64,000 nucleotides of DNA from Burkholderia cepacia. GTDB taxonomy: Bacteria > Pseudomonadota > Gammaproteobacteria > Burkholderiales > Burkholderiaceae. The translations under genes were made by a program, and so were the position numbers. The notes under the pieces are model-generated. The model did no database searches. It saw nothing but the letters and a program-made list of their open reading frames with translations, and had not been told where the DNA came from. Shown here piece by piece: positions 28,808-36,432 of the stretch; the first letter of the stretch is position 1, and every line of letters begins with the position of its first letter. The stretch covers positions 930,001 to 994,000 of the forward strand of contig NZ_CP073637.1 of NCBI RefSeq assembly GCF_029962485.1. Reading direction: 5' to 3'.

Positions 28808-30130
28808 ATGTTCAAGGCGATCGACGCGCCGGCGGCCGGCGCGAAGCCGCGGCGCACGCCGCTCACGCGCGAGCAGGTGAAGGGCTTCTGGGCCGTGTAC
28901 GCGGGCTGGGTGCTCGACGGCGTGGATTCGGTGATCTACGCGCTCGTGCTGATTCCCGCACTGACCGAACTGCTGCCGGCATCCGGCATCGCGGCGACGC
29001 CCGCGAACCTCGGGATGTACGGCTCGATCCTGTTTGCGCTGTTCCTGATCGGCTGGGGGCTGTCGTTCATCTGGGGGCCGCTCGCCGACCGCTTCGGCCG
29101 CGTGCGCACGCTCGCCGCGAGCATCCTGATCTACTCGGTGTTCACCGGTGCGGCCGCGTTCGTGCACGACGTCTGGGCGCTGGCCGCGTGCCGGCTGATC
29201 GCCGGGATCGGCGTCGGCGGCGAGTGGGCGCTCGCGGGCACCTATGTCGCAGAGAGCTGGCCGGAAGACCGCCGCAAGATGGGCGCCGGCTACCTGCAGA
29301 CGGGCTACTACTTCGGCTTCTTCATCGCCGCCTGCCTGAACTACACGATCGGCGCGACCTACGGCTGGCGCGCGATGTTCCTGTGCGGTCTTGCGCCCGC
29401 ATTGCTCGCGGTGTTCACGGTGATGCGCGTGAAGGAGCCCGGGCAGTGGCGCCGGCACGACGCGCGCGACGGCGACGTGGCCGACGCGCGGCGCGCGCAT
29501 CCGCTGCGCGAGATCTTCGCGCCGGCGTTCCTGCGCCGCACGCTGACGAGCGCGAGCCTCGTGGGCGTCGCGATCGTCGGGTTGTGGGCCGGTTCTGTTT
29601 ACGAGGCGAGCGCGGTCAGTACGCTGGCGGCGCGCGCGGGCATCGATCACGTCGGCGCGCTGCGGCTTGCGTCCATCGGTGCGGCAATCCTGTCTTGCGC
29701 GACGATCGCGGGCTGCCTGGTCGCACCGTGGCTGTCGGAACGGCTCGGCCGGCGCACCGCGCTCGGCGTGTATTTCGCGGGGATGGCCGGCTCGATCGTG
29801 TTCGCGTTCGGCTGGGCGTTCTATCAGCCGAACGGGCTGGCGGCGTTCATGGTGTCGCTCGCGTTTCTCGGCTTCTTCGGCGGCAACTTCGCGATCTTCT
29901 CGTTGTGGCTGCCCGAGCAGTACCCGACGCGTGTACGCGCCACCGCGTTCGCGTTCAACGCGTCGGTCGGCCGCTTCATCGGTGCGGGCGTGAACTTCCT
30001 GCTCGGCGCCGCGATTCACGGCTACGGATCGCTCGGCGTGCCTGTCGCGTGGACCGCGGCCGTGTTCGGGCTCGGCATCCTGATCCTGCCGTTCGCGGTC
30101 GAAACGCGTCACCAGACGTTGCCCGAATGA
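28808..30130 (+). CDS. MFS transporter (sialate/aromatic acid:H+ symporter type)
   Basis: A 440-aa twelve-helix carrier with a 30-residue N-tail. WVLDGVDSVIYALVL, GPLADRFGRVRT and WLPEQYPTRVRATAFAFN are typical of the NanT/PcaK/ShiA-like branch. Start ATG at 28808 with AAGGAGA upstream. It leads an operon with a class III CoA-transferase and a methylmalonyl-CoA-decarboxylase-like enzyme, so the cargo is probably a carboxylic acid that is activated to its CoA ester. That role is inferred. Confidence 0.9.
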   Translation: MFKAIDAPAAGAKPRRTPLTREQVKGFWAVYAGWVLDGVDSVIYALVLIPALTELLPASGIAATPANLGMYGSILFALFLIGWGLSFIWGPLADRFGRVRTLAASILIYSVFTGAAAFVHDVWALAACRLIAGIGVGGEWALAGTYVAESWPEDRRKMGAGYLQTGYYFGFFIAACLNYTIGATYGWRAMFLCGLAPALLAVFTVMRVKEPGQWRRHDARDGDVADARRAHPLREIFAPAFLRRTLTSASLVGVAIVGLWAGSVYEASAVSTLAARAGIDHVGALRLASIGAAILSCATIAGCLVAPWLSERLGRRTALGVYFAGMAGSIVFAFGWAFYQPNGLAAFMVSLAFLGFFGGNFAIFSLWLPEQYPTRVRATAFAFNASVGRFIGAGVNFLLGAAIHGYGSLGVPVAWTAAVFGLGILILPFAVETRHQTLPE

Positions 30131-30191
30131 GCGGCACGCACCGCTCGTTCGCATCCACGCCACACCCAGTCATCAATATCAGGAGTCCGGA

Positions 30192-31415
30192 ATGCAGGCA
30201 TTGAAGGGAATCAAGGTCGTCGATCTGAGTCGCGCGCTGTCGGGGCCGTTCTGCTCGATGGTGCTCGCCGATCTCGGCGCCGACGTGATCAAGGTCGAGT
30301 CGGGGCCGCACGGCGACATGAGCCGCGCATGGGGGCCGTTCGATCGTGGCGTGAGCACGTACTACCTGTCCTGCAACCGCAACAAGCGCGGCATCTGCGT
30401 GGATTTCCGGCAGCCGGCTGGGCTCGACGTCGTACGGCGGCTGATCGCGCAGGCCGACGTCGTGATCGAGAATTTCAAGGCCGGCACGATGGACGCGATG
30501 GGGCTCGGTTACGCCGCGCTGAGCGCGCATGATCCGCGGCTCGTGATGGGCAGCGTCACCGCGTTCGGCCCGCGCGGCCCGCTGCGCGACTGGCCGGGCT
30601 TCGACCAGATCGCGCAGGGCTATGCGGGATTGATGAGCCTCACCGGGTTTCCGGAAGGCGAGCCGACCCGCACGGGCACCGCGATCGGCGATCTCAGCTC
30701 CGGAATGTGGGTGGCGACCGGTGTGATGGCCGCGCTGTTCGAGCGCGAGCGGACCGGGCGCGGCCAGCATGTCGGCACGTCGCTGCTCGAAAGCCTCGTG
30801 TCGCTGCTGAGCGTGCACGGGCAGCGCTACCTGAGTCTCGGCGATGTGCCGCGTCGCACCGGCAATGCGCACGCGGTGATCGCGCCGTACGGCGTGTTCG
30901 AGACGGCCGACGGCCCGCTCAACCTTGCGCCGATCACGACCGACATGTGGCTGCGGTTGTGCCAGCTGCTGGATCTGCCCGAACTGCCGAACGATCCGCG
31001 CTTCGCGACCAACGACGCGCGTGTCGCTCACCGTGACGAACTGAAGGTGCTGCTGGAGAGCCGGCTGCGCACGCGCGGCAAGCGCGAATGGACGCAGCGT
31101 TTCGTCGAAGCCGGGCTGCCGGCCGGCCCGATCAATACGCTCGACGAAGTGTTCGACGATCCGCAGCTCGCCCATTGCGGGCTGGTCGAGCCGGTCGCCC
31201 ATCCGACGCTCGGCGCGCTGCGCCAGGTCGTCACGCCGCTCGGCGGGATGGGCGACGACGTGCCGGCGCCGCGCACGCGCCATGCGCCGCCGCTGCTCGG
31301 CGAGCATACGGTCGACGTGCTGCGCGAAGCCGGTTACGGCGACGACGCGATCGACGCGCTGCTGGCCGGGCGTACGATCTTCCAGGCGGAAGCCGTGGCG
31401 GAGGCCGTGCAATGA
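30192..31415 (+). CDS. Class III (CaiB/BaiF) acyl-CoA transferase
   Basis: A 407-aa family III CoA-transferase. N-terminal IKVVDLSRALSGPFCSMVLADLGADVIKVE, and the catalytic aspartate D167 in AIGDLSSGMW, which forms the aspartyl-CoA thioester intermediates. It moves CoA from a donor such as succinyl-CoA to a free acid. Start ATG at 30192 with AGGAG upstream; the last 4 bp overlap the next gene. The acceptor is unknown; the downstream decarboxylase suggests methylmalonate or a similar malonate. Confidence 0.92.
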   Translation: MQALKGIKVVDLSRALSGPFCSMVLADLGADVIKVESGPHGDMSRAWGPFDRGVSTYYLSCNRNKRGICVDFRQPAGLDVVRRLIAQADVVIENFKAGTMDAMGLGYAALSAHDPRLVMGSVTAFGPRGPLRDWPGFDQIAQGYAGLMSLTGFPEGEPTRTGTAIGDLSSGMWVATGVMAALFERERTGRGQHVGTSLLESLVSLLSVHGQRYLSLGDVPRRTGNAHAVIAPYGVFETADGPLNLAPITTDMWLRLCQLLDLPELPNDPRFATNDARVAHRDELKVLLESRLRTRGKREWTQRFVEAGLPAGPINTLDEVFDDPQLAHCGLVEPVAHPTLGALRQVVTPLGGMGDDVPAPRTRHAPPLLGEHTVDVLREAGYGDDAIDALLAGRTIFQAEAVAEAVQ

Positions 31416-32221
31416 CCGACCCGACGAAACACGACAGCGCGTCGACCGTGACGGTCGACCTGATCGGCGAGCGGATCGCACGCGTGCGGTTCGCGAATCC
31501 TGCGCGGCGCCATGCGCTCGACGCACCGTTGCTCGACGCACTGGTCGCGCGCCTCGATGCGCTCGCCGAACACCGTCCGCCGCCCGTCGTGATCCTGTCG
31601 AACGACGGCAGCGGCGACGTGTGGAGCGCGGGGCACGACCTGCGCGAACTGGCCGACGATCGCGATCCGCTCGCATACGGCAAGCCGCTCGAACGCGCGC
31701 TGCGGCGCGTGCGAACCTATCCGGGCGCGGTGATCGCGGCGGTGGCCGGTTCGGCGTGGGGTGGTGCGGTCGATCTCGTGATGAGCTGCGACCTCGTCAT
31801 CGCGGCGCGCGACGCGCGTTTCGCGATGACGCCGGCGAACATCGGCCTGCCGTATTCGACGAGCGGCCTGCTGCGCTTCTACGACAACCTGCCGATCCAT
31901 GTGCTGAAGGAAATGTTCTTCTGCGCGCAGCCGCTCGATGCGGAGCGCGCCGCGCATCACGGGCTCGTGAACCGGCTGGCCGAACCGGGCGGCGTCGACG
32001 ACGCGGCGCTCGACGTCGCGCGCACGATTGCCGCGAAGGCGCCGCTTGCCGTGCATGCGGTGAAGGAGCAGTTGCGCGTGCTGCAGGACGCGCGGCCGCT
32101 GCCGGCCGACGCGTTCGAACGGATTGCCGAGTTGCGCCGGCAAGCGTGCGAAGGCGCCGATTTCGACGAAGGGTTGCGTGCGTTTGCGGAGCGCCGTACG
32201 CCGCAGTTTCGCGGCGCCTAG
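31412..32221 (+). CDS. Methylmalonyl-CoA decarboxylase-like crotonase (ScpB-like)
   Basis: A 269-aa crotonase-fold protein. It resembles E. coli ScpB more than ordinary enoyl-CoA hydratases: WSAGHDLREL (H75), GSAWGGAVDLVMSCDL, AMTPANIGLPY (Y148, at the position of the E. coli catalytic Tyr) and HVLKEMFFCAQPL. The Glu pair needed for hydratase activity is not seen. ScpB converts methylmalonyl-CoA to propionyl-CoA. The ATG overlaps the CoA-transferase stop, so the two proteins are made together. Confidence 0.82.
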   Translation: MTDPTKHDSASTVTVDLIGERIARVRFANPARRHALDAPLLDALVARLDALAEHRPPPVVILSNDGSGDVWSAGHDLRELADDRDPLAYGKPLERALRRVRTYPGAVIAAVAGSAWGGAVDLVMSCDLVIAARDARFAMTPANIGLPYSTSGLLRFYDNLPIHVLKEMFFCAQPLDAERAAHHGLVNRLAEPGGVDDAALDVARTIAAKAPLAVHAVKEQLRVLQDARPLPADAFERIAELRRQACEGADFDEGLRAFAERRTPQFRGA

Positions 32222-32253
32222 GCGTACCGGTCGCGTTGCGACGGCGGCGTGCG

Positions 32254-32796
32254 TTACACGCCGCCGAGCGCGTGCAGGCCGACGAGCAGCAGCGCGCCGA
32301 TCGCGATCAGCAGCAGCGCATGAATGCGTGTGTAGATCACGCACAGCGTCGACGCGACCGCGATCGCACGCGCGGCCCAGCCGCCGTCGAGCGCCTGCAG
32401 CAGCACCCAGACCGACGCGAGGATCATGCCGGCCGCGACCGGGCGCAGGCCGGCTTCGAGCGCGATCTGCCAGCGCTTGCCCTGGTGCCGCCGCCACAGA
32501 TGCGCGACGCCGTAGATCAGGAAGGCGGTCGGGCCGAACAGTGCGAGCGTCGCGATCACCGCACCCCAGAAGCCGGCCACCTGCCAGCCGATCAGCGTCG
32601 CCAGCAGCGAGCCGGGCCCCGGCGCCATCCGCGCGATCGCGAAGTCGTTCACGAATTGCGTGGCGGTCATCCAGTGATGGACGTCGACGACCTGGCGCTG
32701 GATGTCGGCGATGATCGCCTGCCCGCCGCCGATCGTCGCGATCGACAACGGCGCGAATACGCCGAACAGTGCCGCGTAACGTGCAGACGCGTTCAT
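32254..32796 (-). CDS. ChrA-family chromate transporter, C-terminal-type half
   Basis: A 180-aa CHR domain with about five or six helices, FAPLSIATIGGGQAI and ARMAPGPGSL motifs. It is one half of a two-gene short-chain ChrA pair; the ATG overlaps the stop of the partner by 4 bp. Such pairs export chromate or act on sulfate-like anions. Chromate resistance has been shown for only some members. Confidence 0.88.
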   Translation of the reverse strand: MNASARYAALFGVFAPLSIATIGGGQAIIADIQRQVVDVHHWMTATQFVNDFAIARMAPGPGSLLATLIGWQVAGFWGAVIATLALFGPTAFLIYGVAHLWRRHQGKRWQIALEAGLRPVAAGMILASVWVLLQALDGGWAARAIAVASTLCVIYTRIHALLLIAIGALLLVGLHALGGV

Positions 32797-33404
32797 CGTG
32801 CGTCGCTCCTGGCCGGTGTGGCGGCCGCGCGGCGGTATTCGAGCGCGACGCTCAGCGCGCCGCCGATCAGCACGGTCCACACGAGCGGCCAATGCAGCAC
32901 CGCCACCGACACGAAGGTGAGCGCCATCACCGCGAACGGCAGCGCGCGACGCGGCAGCCGCCGCACGGCGGTGATCGCCATCGAGATCGACAGCCCGATC
33001 GCCGCGGCTGCCGCGCCGGCGAGCGCGATATGCGTGAGCGGGAAGCGCGTGAGCGTCGAGAACGCGACGCCGATCAGCACGATCAGCACGGCCGGCGGCG
33101 CGATGATGCCGGTGAATCCGGCCACCGCGCCGCGCCATCCGGCGAGGCGGTAGCCGATCCAGATCGCGAGGTTTTTCACGTTGACGCCCGGCAACGCTTG
33201 CGACAGCGCGAGGCCGTTGAGGAATGCCTCTTCATCGAGCCAGCGCCGTTCGTAGACGAAGTCGCGCATCATCCGCCCGCTCAGTCCGCCGCCGAAGCTG
33301 GTCAGGCCGATCTGCGTGAACGCGATGAACAGCGCGAGGATGCCCGGCGGCGGTGCGTCGCCTGCGGGCGGCGCCGGTGAAGTCGTGGCGGAAGGCGGGG
33401 GCAT
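32793..33404 (-). CDS. ChrA-family chromate transporter, N-terminal-type half
   Basis: A 203-aa CHR domain: FIAFTQIGLTSFGGGLSGRMMRDF and LALSQALPGVNVKNLA are the CHR signatures. The N-tail is rich in Pro and Ala. The ATG at 33402-33404 is chosen; a TTG 45 bp upstream is possible. Translationally coupled to the second half (ATGA). The two proteins probably form one antiparallel transporter. Confidence 0.87.
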   Translation of the reverse strand: MPPPSATTSPAPPAGDAPPPGILALFIAFTQIGLTSFGGGLSGRMMRDFVYERRWLDEEAFLNGLALSQALPGVNVKNLAIWIGYRLAGWRGAVAGFTGIIAPPAVLIVLIGVAFSTLTRFPLTHIALAGAAAAAIGLSISMAITAVRRLPRRALPFAVMALTFVSVAVLHWPLVWTVLIGGALSVALEYRRAAATPARSDAR

Positions 33405-33518
33405 CGGGCGGGTAGCACGTGGCGATCGAGTGATCGCCCATGTTAGCAAGCGGCGCCTGTCAGCACGCTGACATTGGCTCGGCGCCGCCGCGGCGACATC
33501 CGCCGCCGATTCGACGCG

Positions 33519-34274
33519 CTATGCGCGCACGACCGTCACGCCCGCCGCCTCGATCGGCTCCGTCAGCGCGGCTTCGGTTTCCTTCTCGACGACGACCGTC
33601 TGCGCCAGCGTGATCTCGCCGATCACGAACTGCGACGCCGCGCGCAGTTTCGACTGCGACGCAAGCACGACCGTCTCGGCCGCGCGTTCGGCCAGCGCGC
33701 GCTTGATCGCCGCTTCCTCGAAATCGCCGGTGCTCAGCCCCGCGACCGGATGAACGCCCGTGACGCCCATGAAGTACAGGTCCGCATGGATGCGCGCGAT
33801 GCCTTCCATCGCCGCCGCGCCGACCGCGACGATCGAGTGCTTGTAGAGCCGCCCGCCGATCAGGATCACGTCGATCGACGGATGCGCGGCCAGCGCGACC
33901 GCGACGCTCGGGCTGTGCGTGACGATCGTCGCGCGCAGGTCGGGCGGCAAATGACTGACGAGCAGCGCGGAGGTCGTGCCGCCGTCGACGATCGCGACCT
34001 GGCCGGGCGCGATCATCTCCGCGGCCCGCCGCGCGATGCGCCGCTTTTCCGCCGTCTCGAGCGTCTCGCGCTGCGCGAACGGCGCGACGGCCGGCGACGC
34101 CGGCAGCGCGCCGCCATGCACGCGCTGCAGCAGGCCTTCGGCCGCGAGCTCGCGCAGGTCGCGGCGAACCGTGTCTTCGGACACGCCGAATTGCGCGCTC
34201 AGCTCGACCGCCAGTACCTGGCCGTCGCGCGCGAGCGCATCGAGGATCGCCTTCTTGCGTTGGGTCGTCAGCAT
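33519..34274 (-). CDS. DeoR/GlpR-family transcriptional regulator
   Basis: A 251-aa DeoR-type repressor. The N-terminal HTH (LTTQRKKAILDALARDGQV..FGVSEDTVRRDLRELAAEGLLQRVHGG) is classical, followed by a sugar-phosphate-sensing domain with DGGTTS and HADLYFMGVTG. Such proteins release DNA when a phosphorylated sugar binds. Divergent from nudK; three TGCACG repeats in the 81-bp intergenic region are the likely operator. Confidence 0.92.
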   Translation of the reverse strand: MLTTQRKKAILDALARDGQVLAVELSAQFGVSEDTVRRDLRELAAEGLLQRVHGGALPASPAVAPFAQRETLETAEKRRIARRAAEMIAPGQVAIVDGGTTSALLVSHLPPDLRATIVTHSPSVAVALAAHPSIDVILIGGRLYKHSIVAVGAAAMEGIARIHADLYFMGVTGVHPVAGLSTGDFEEAAIKRALAERAAETVVLASQSKLRAASQFVIGEITLAQTVVVEKETEAALTEPIEAAGVTVVRA

Positions 34275-34280
34275 CGTGTT

Positions 34281-34316
34281 TGCACGAAAATTCTTGAAAT
34301 TGCACGAATATGCACG
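34281..34316. promoter_or_regulatory. Three phased TGCACG repeats, probable DeoR operator
   Basis: TGCACG begins at 34281, 34301 and 34311. The spacings of 20 and 10 bp place all three on one face of the helix, 7 bp beyond the DeoR start and 40 bp before nudK. The region is AT-richer than its surroundings and probably holds both promoters. Confidence 0.55.
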
Positions 34317-34355
34317 TTACCATGGGCGCCGTCTTTTGTCGAACGGGAGGCTGCA

Positions 34356-34964
34356 ATGGGTGCAATGGCTGCAACGCGTGACCGGGTCCGCATCGTCGAT
34401 ACGACGGTGCTGTCCGATGACTGGTATGTGCTGAAAAAGGTGACCTTCGATTTCCAGCGCCGCGACGGAACGTGGCAGCGCCTGAACCGCGAGACCTACG
34501 ATCGCGGCAACGGCGCGACGATCCTGCTGCGCCATGCCGGCACGGGCGACGTGCTGCTGACGCGGCAGTTCCGGATGCCGGCGTTCGTCAGCGGCCACGA
34601 CGGCATGCTGCTCGAAGCCGCCGCCGGCCTGCTCGACGACGAGACGCCCGAAGCGCGCATCCGCGCGGAGGCCGAGGAGGAGACCGGCTACCGTGTGCGT
34701 GGCGTGCGCAAGGTGTTCGAGGCGTTCATGAGCCCGGGCTCCGTGACGGAGAAGCTGCATTTCTTCGTCGGTGAATACGACGCGTCGCTGCGTACCGGCG
34801 ACGGCGGCGGCGTCGCGGAAGAGGGTGAGGATCTCGAAGTCGTCGAGATGCCGCTGCAGGCGGCGCTGGACGCGGTCGAGCGCGGCGAGATCGTCGACGC
34901 GAAGACGATCATGCTGCTGCAGTACGTCGCGCTGCGGGAAACCGCCGGCGCGCGCGCCGCATGA
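34356..34964 (+). CDS. nudK: NudK-like Nudix hydrolase (GDP-mannose pyrophosphatase type)
   Basis: A 202-aa Nudix protein with the NudK layout: N-terminal VLSDDWYVLKKVTFDF, NRETYDRGNGA, LLTRQFRMPAF and a Nudix box AGLLDD.TPEARIRAEAEEETGY. The C-terminal Glu cluster of the box is intact. The first Glu position is Thr with Glu just before it. It hydrolyses GDP-mannose or related nucleotide sugars in E. coli. ATG at 34356 with GGGAGG upstream; the stop overlaps the next start. Confidence 0.87.
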   Translation: MGAMAATRDRVRIVDTTVLSDDWYVLKKVTFDFQRRDGTWQRLNRETYDRGNGATILLRHAGTGDVLLTRQFRMPAFVSGHDGMLLEAAAGLLDDETPEARIRAEAEEETGYRVRGVRKVFEAFMSPGSVTEKLHFFVGEYDASLRTGDGGGVAEEGEDLEVVEMPLQAALDAVERGEIVDAKTIMLLQYVALRETAGARAA

Positions 34965-35341
34965 CGCCGCAGCTCGTGCTGGTCGCAGGCCCCTATCGCA
35001 GCGGCACCGACGGCGACCCCGCGCGCATCGCCGCGAACCTGCACCGGCTGGAAGCGGCGGCGCTTGCCGTGTACCGGCGCGGGCACGTGCCGATGATCGG
35101 CGAATGGGTGTCGCTGCCGCTTGCGGTCGCGGCCGGGTCGACGCAGGTCGGCGACGCGATCAGCGAGACGTTCCTGTATCCGGCCGCGCACCGGTTGCTG
35201 CGGCGTTGCGATGCAGTCCTGCGGATCGACGGCGCGTCGCGCGGTGCGGACATGGATGTCGGTCTTGCGCGGGAGCTTGGCAAACCAGTCTATTTCGCGG
35301 CCGACGAGATTCCGCTCGCGCCGGACGATCCGGATCGCTGA
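34961..35341 (+). CDS. DUF4406-like / nucleoside deoxyribosyltransferase-fold protein
   Basis: A 126-aa protein starting LVLVAGPYRSGTDGDPARIAANL, with LRRCDAVLRIDGASRGADMDVGLARELGKPVYF, the layout of small Rossmann-like nucleoside 2-deoxyribosyltransferases and DUF4406 proteins. It may cleave or transfer N-glycosidic bonds of a nucleotide. The ATG overlaps the nudK stop by 4 bp, so they act together, perhaps in nucleotide-sugar or ADP-ribose clean-up. That function is an inference. Confidence 0.75.
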   Translation: MTPQLVLVAGPYRSGTDGDPARIAANLHRLEAAALAVYRRGHVPMIGEWVSLPLAVAAGSTQVGDAISETFLYPAAHRLLRRCDAVLRIDGASRGADMDVGLARELGKPVYFAADEIPLAPDDPDR

Positions 35342-35525
35342 CGAGGAAGGGCGGCGCCGGGCCGACGGCTCACCGGCGGCCTCGCCGCATCGGTCGATAC
35401 CTGCACGGCCGATGACCGGACGAGCGTGGCGTCGCGCCGCTGCATCGCGCATGCGGCGCGACGCTCGAACGGGCGTATGATCGCGACGCCATTCGCGCAA
35501 CGTTCGACGCTACCGCCCGCCCATC

Positions 35526-36395
35526 ATGCCGTTCTCCGATCCCGCTGATTCCGCCGACTCCACCGCCGCGCAACTGCCCGCCGATCTCGTCGCGGCCGCC
35601 GTCGACGCGCTCGCACGCGCCGACGCATTGCTCGTGACGGCCGGCGCGGGTATCGGCGTCGATTCCGGGCTGCCCGATTTTCGCGGCACGGACGGATTCT
35701 GGCGCGCGTATCCGGCGCTGCGCCACGAGCGTTTCGAATTCCACGAGATCGCGTCGCCGCACGCGTTCCGTGCGCGCGCGCCGCTCGCGTGGGGGTTCTA
35801 CGGACACCGTCTCGCGCTCTATCGCACGACGGTGCCGCATGCGGGCTTCGCGATCCTGCGCCGCTGGATCGACGCGATGCCGAACGGCGGCTTCGTGTTG
35901 ACGAGCAACGTCGACGGCCAGTTCCAGAAAGCCGGCTTCGATCCGGCGCGCATCGTCGAGATCCACGGGTCGATTCATGCGATGCAGTGCCTGAGGCCGT
36001 GCACGGACGCGACGTGGGATGCGGCGCCGTTCGTGCCGGACGTCGACGAAGCCACGTGCCGCCTCGTTGGCGACATGCCGCGCTGCCCGCACTGCGGCGG
36101 CCTCGCGCGGCCGAACATCCTGATGTTCGGCGATACCGGCTGGCTCGGGGAGCGCTATGACTTGCAGGAGCGCGCGCTGGAAGACTGGATCGCGCAGGCC
36201 GGGCGCGTCGCCGTGGTCGAGATCGGTGCGGGCACCGCGATTCCGACCGTGCGTTTGCTGAGCGAACGACTCGGTGCGGACGTGATCCGTATCAACTCGC
36301 GCGAAGCGCATGCACGCCGCGCGGACGTGATCGGTCTGAAGGGCGGGGCGTTGGCGACGCTGAGCGTGCTCGATCGCGCGTGGCGCGGCGGTTGA
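35526..36395 (+). CDS. Sir2-family NAD-dependent protein deacylase
   Basis: A 289-aa sirtuin. NAD-binding GAGIGVDSGLPDFRG is close to the canonical motif, the TQNxD motif is TSNVDGQF here, and the catalytic His is in EIHGS. Four cysteines (QC..PC and RCPHC) form the zinc site. It removes acyl groups from lysines and makes O-acyl-ADP-ribose. It follows the DUF4406-like gene by 184 bp on the same strand, so it may be co-transcribed. The N-terminal 20 residues are a variable acidic tail. Confidence 0.88.
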   Translation: MPFSDPADSADSTAAQLPADLVAAAVDALARADALLVTAGAGIGVDSGLPDFRGTDGFWRAYPALRHERFEFHEIASPHAFRARAPLAWGFYGHRLALYRTTVPHAGFAILRRWIDAMPNGGFVLTSNVDGQFQKAGFDPARIVEIHGSIHAMQCLRPCTDATWDAAPFVPDVDEATCRLVGDMPRCPHCGGLARPNILMFGDTGWLGERYDLQERALEDWIAQAGRVAVVEIGAGTAIPTVRLLSERLGADVIRINSREAHARRADVIGLKGGALATLSVLDRAWRGG

Positions 36396-36432
36396 GTACC
36401 GCGCCACGGGGCGACCGGCGCCGGCCGCGCGG

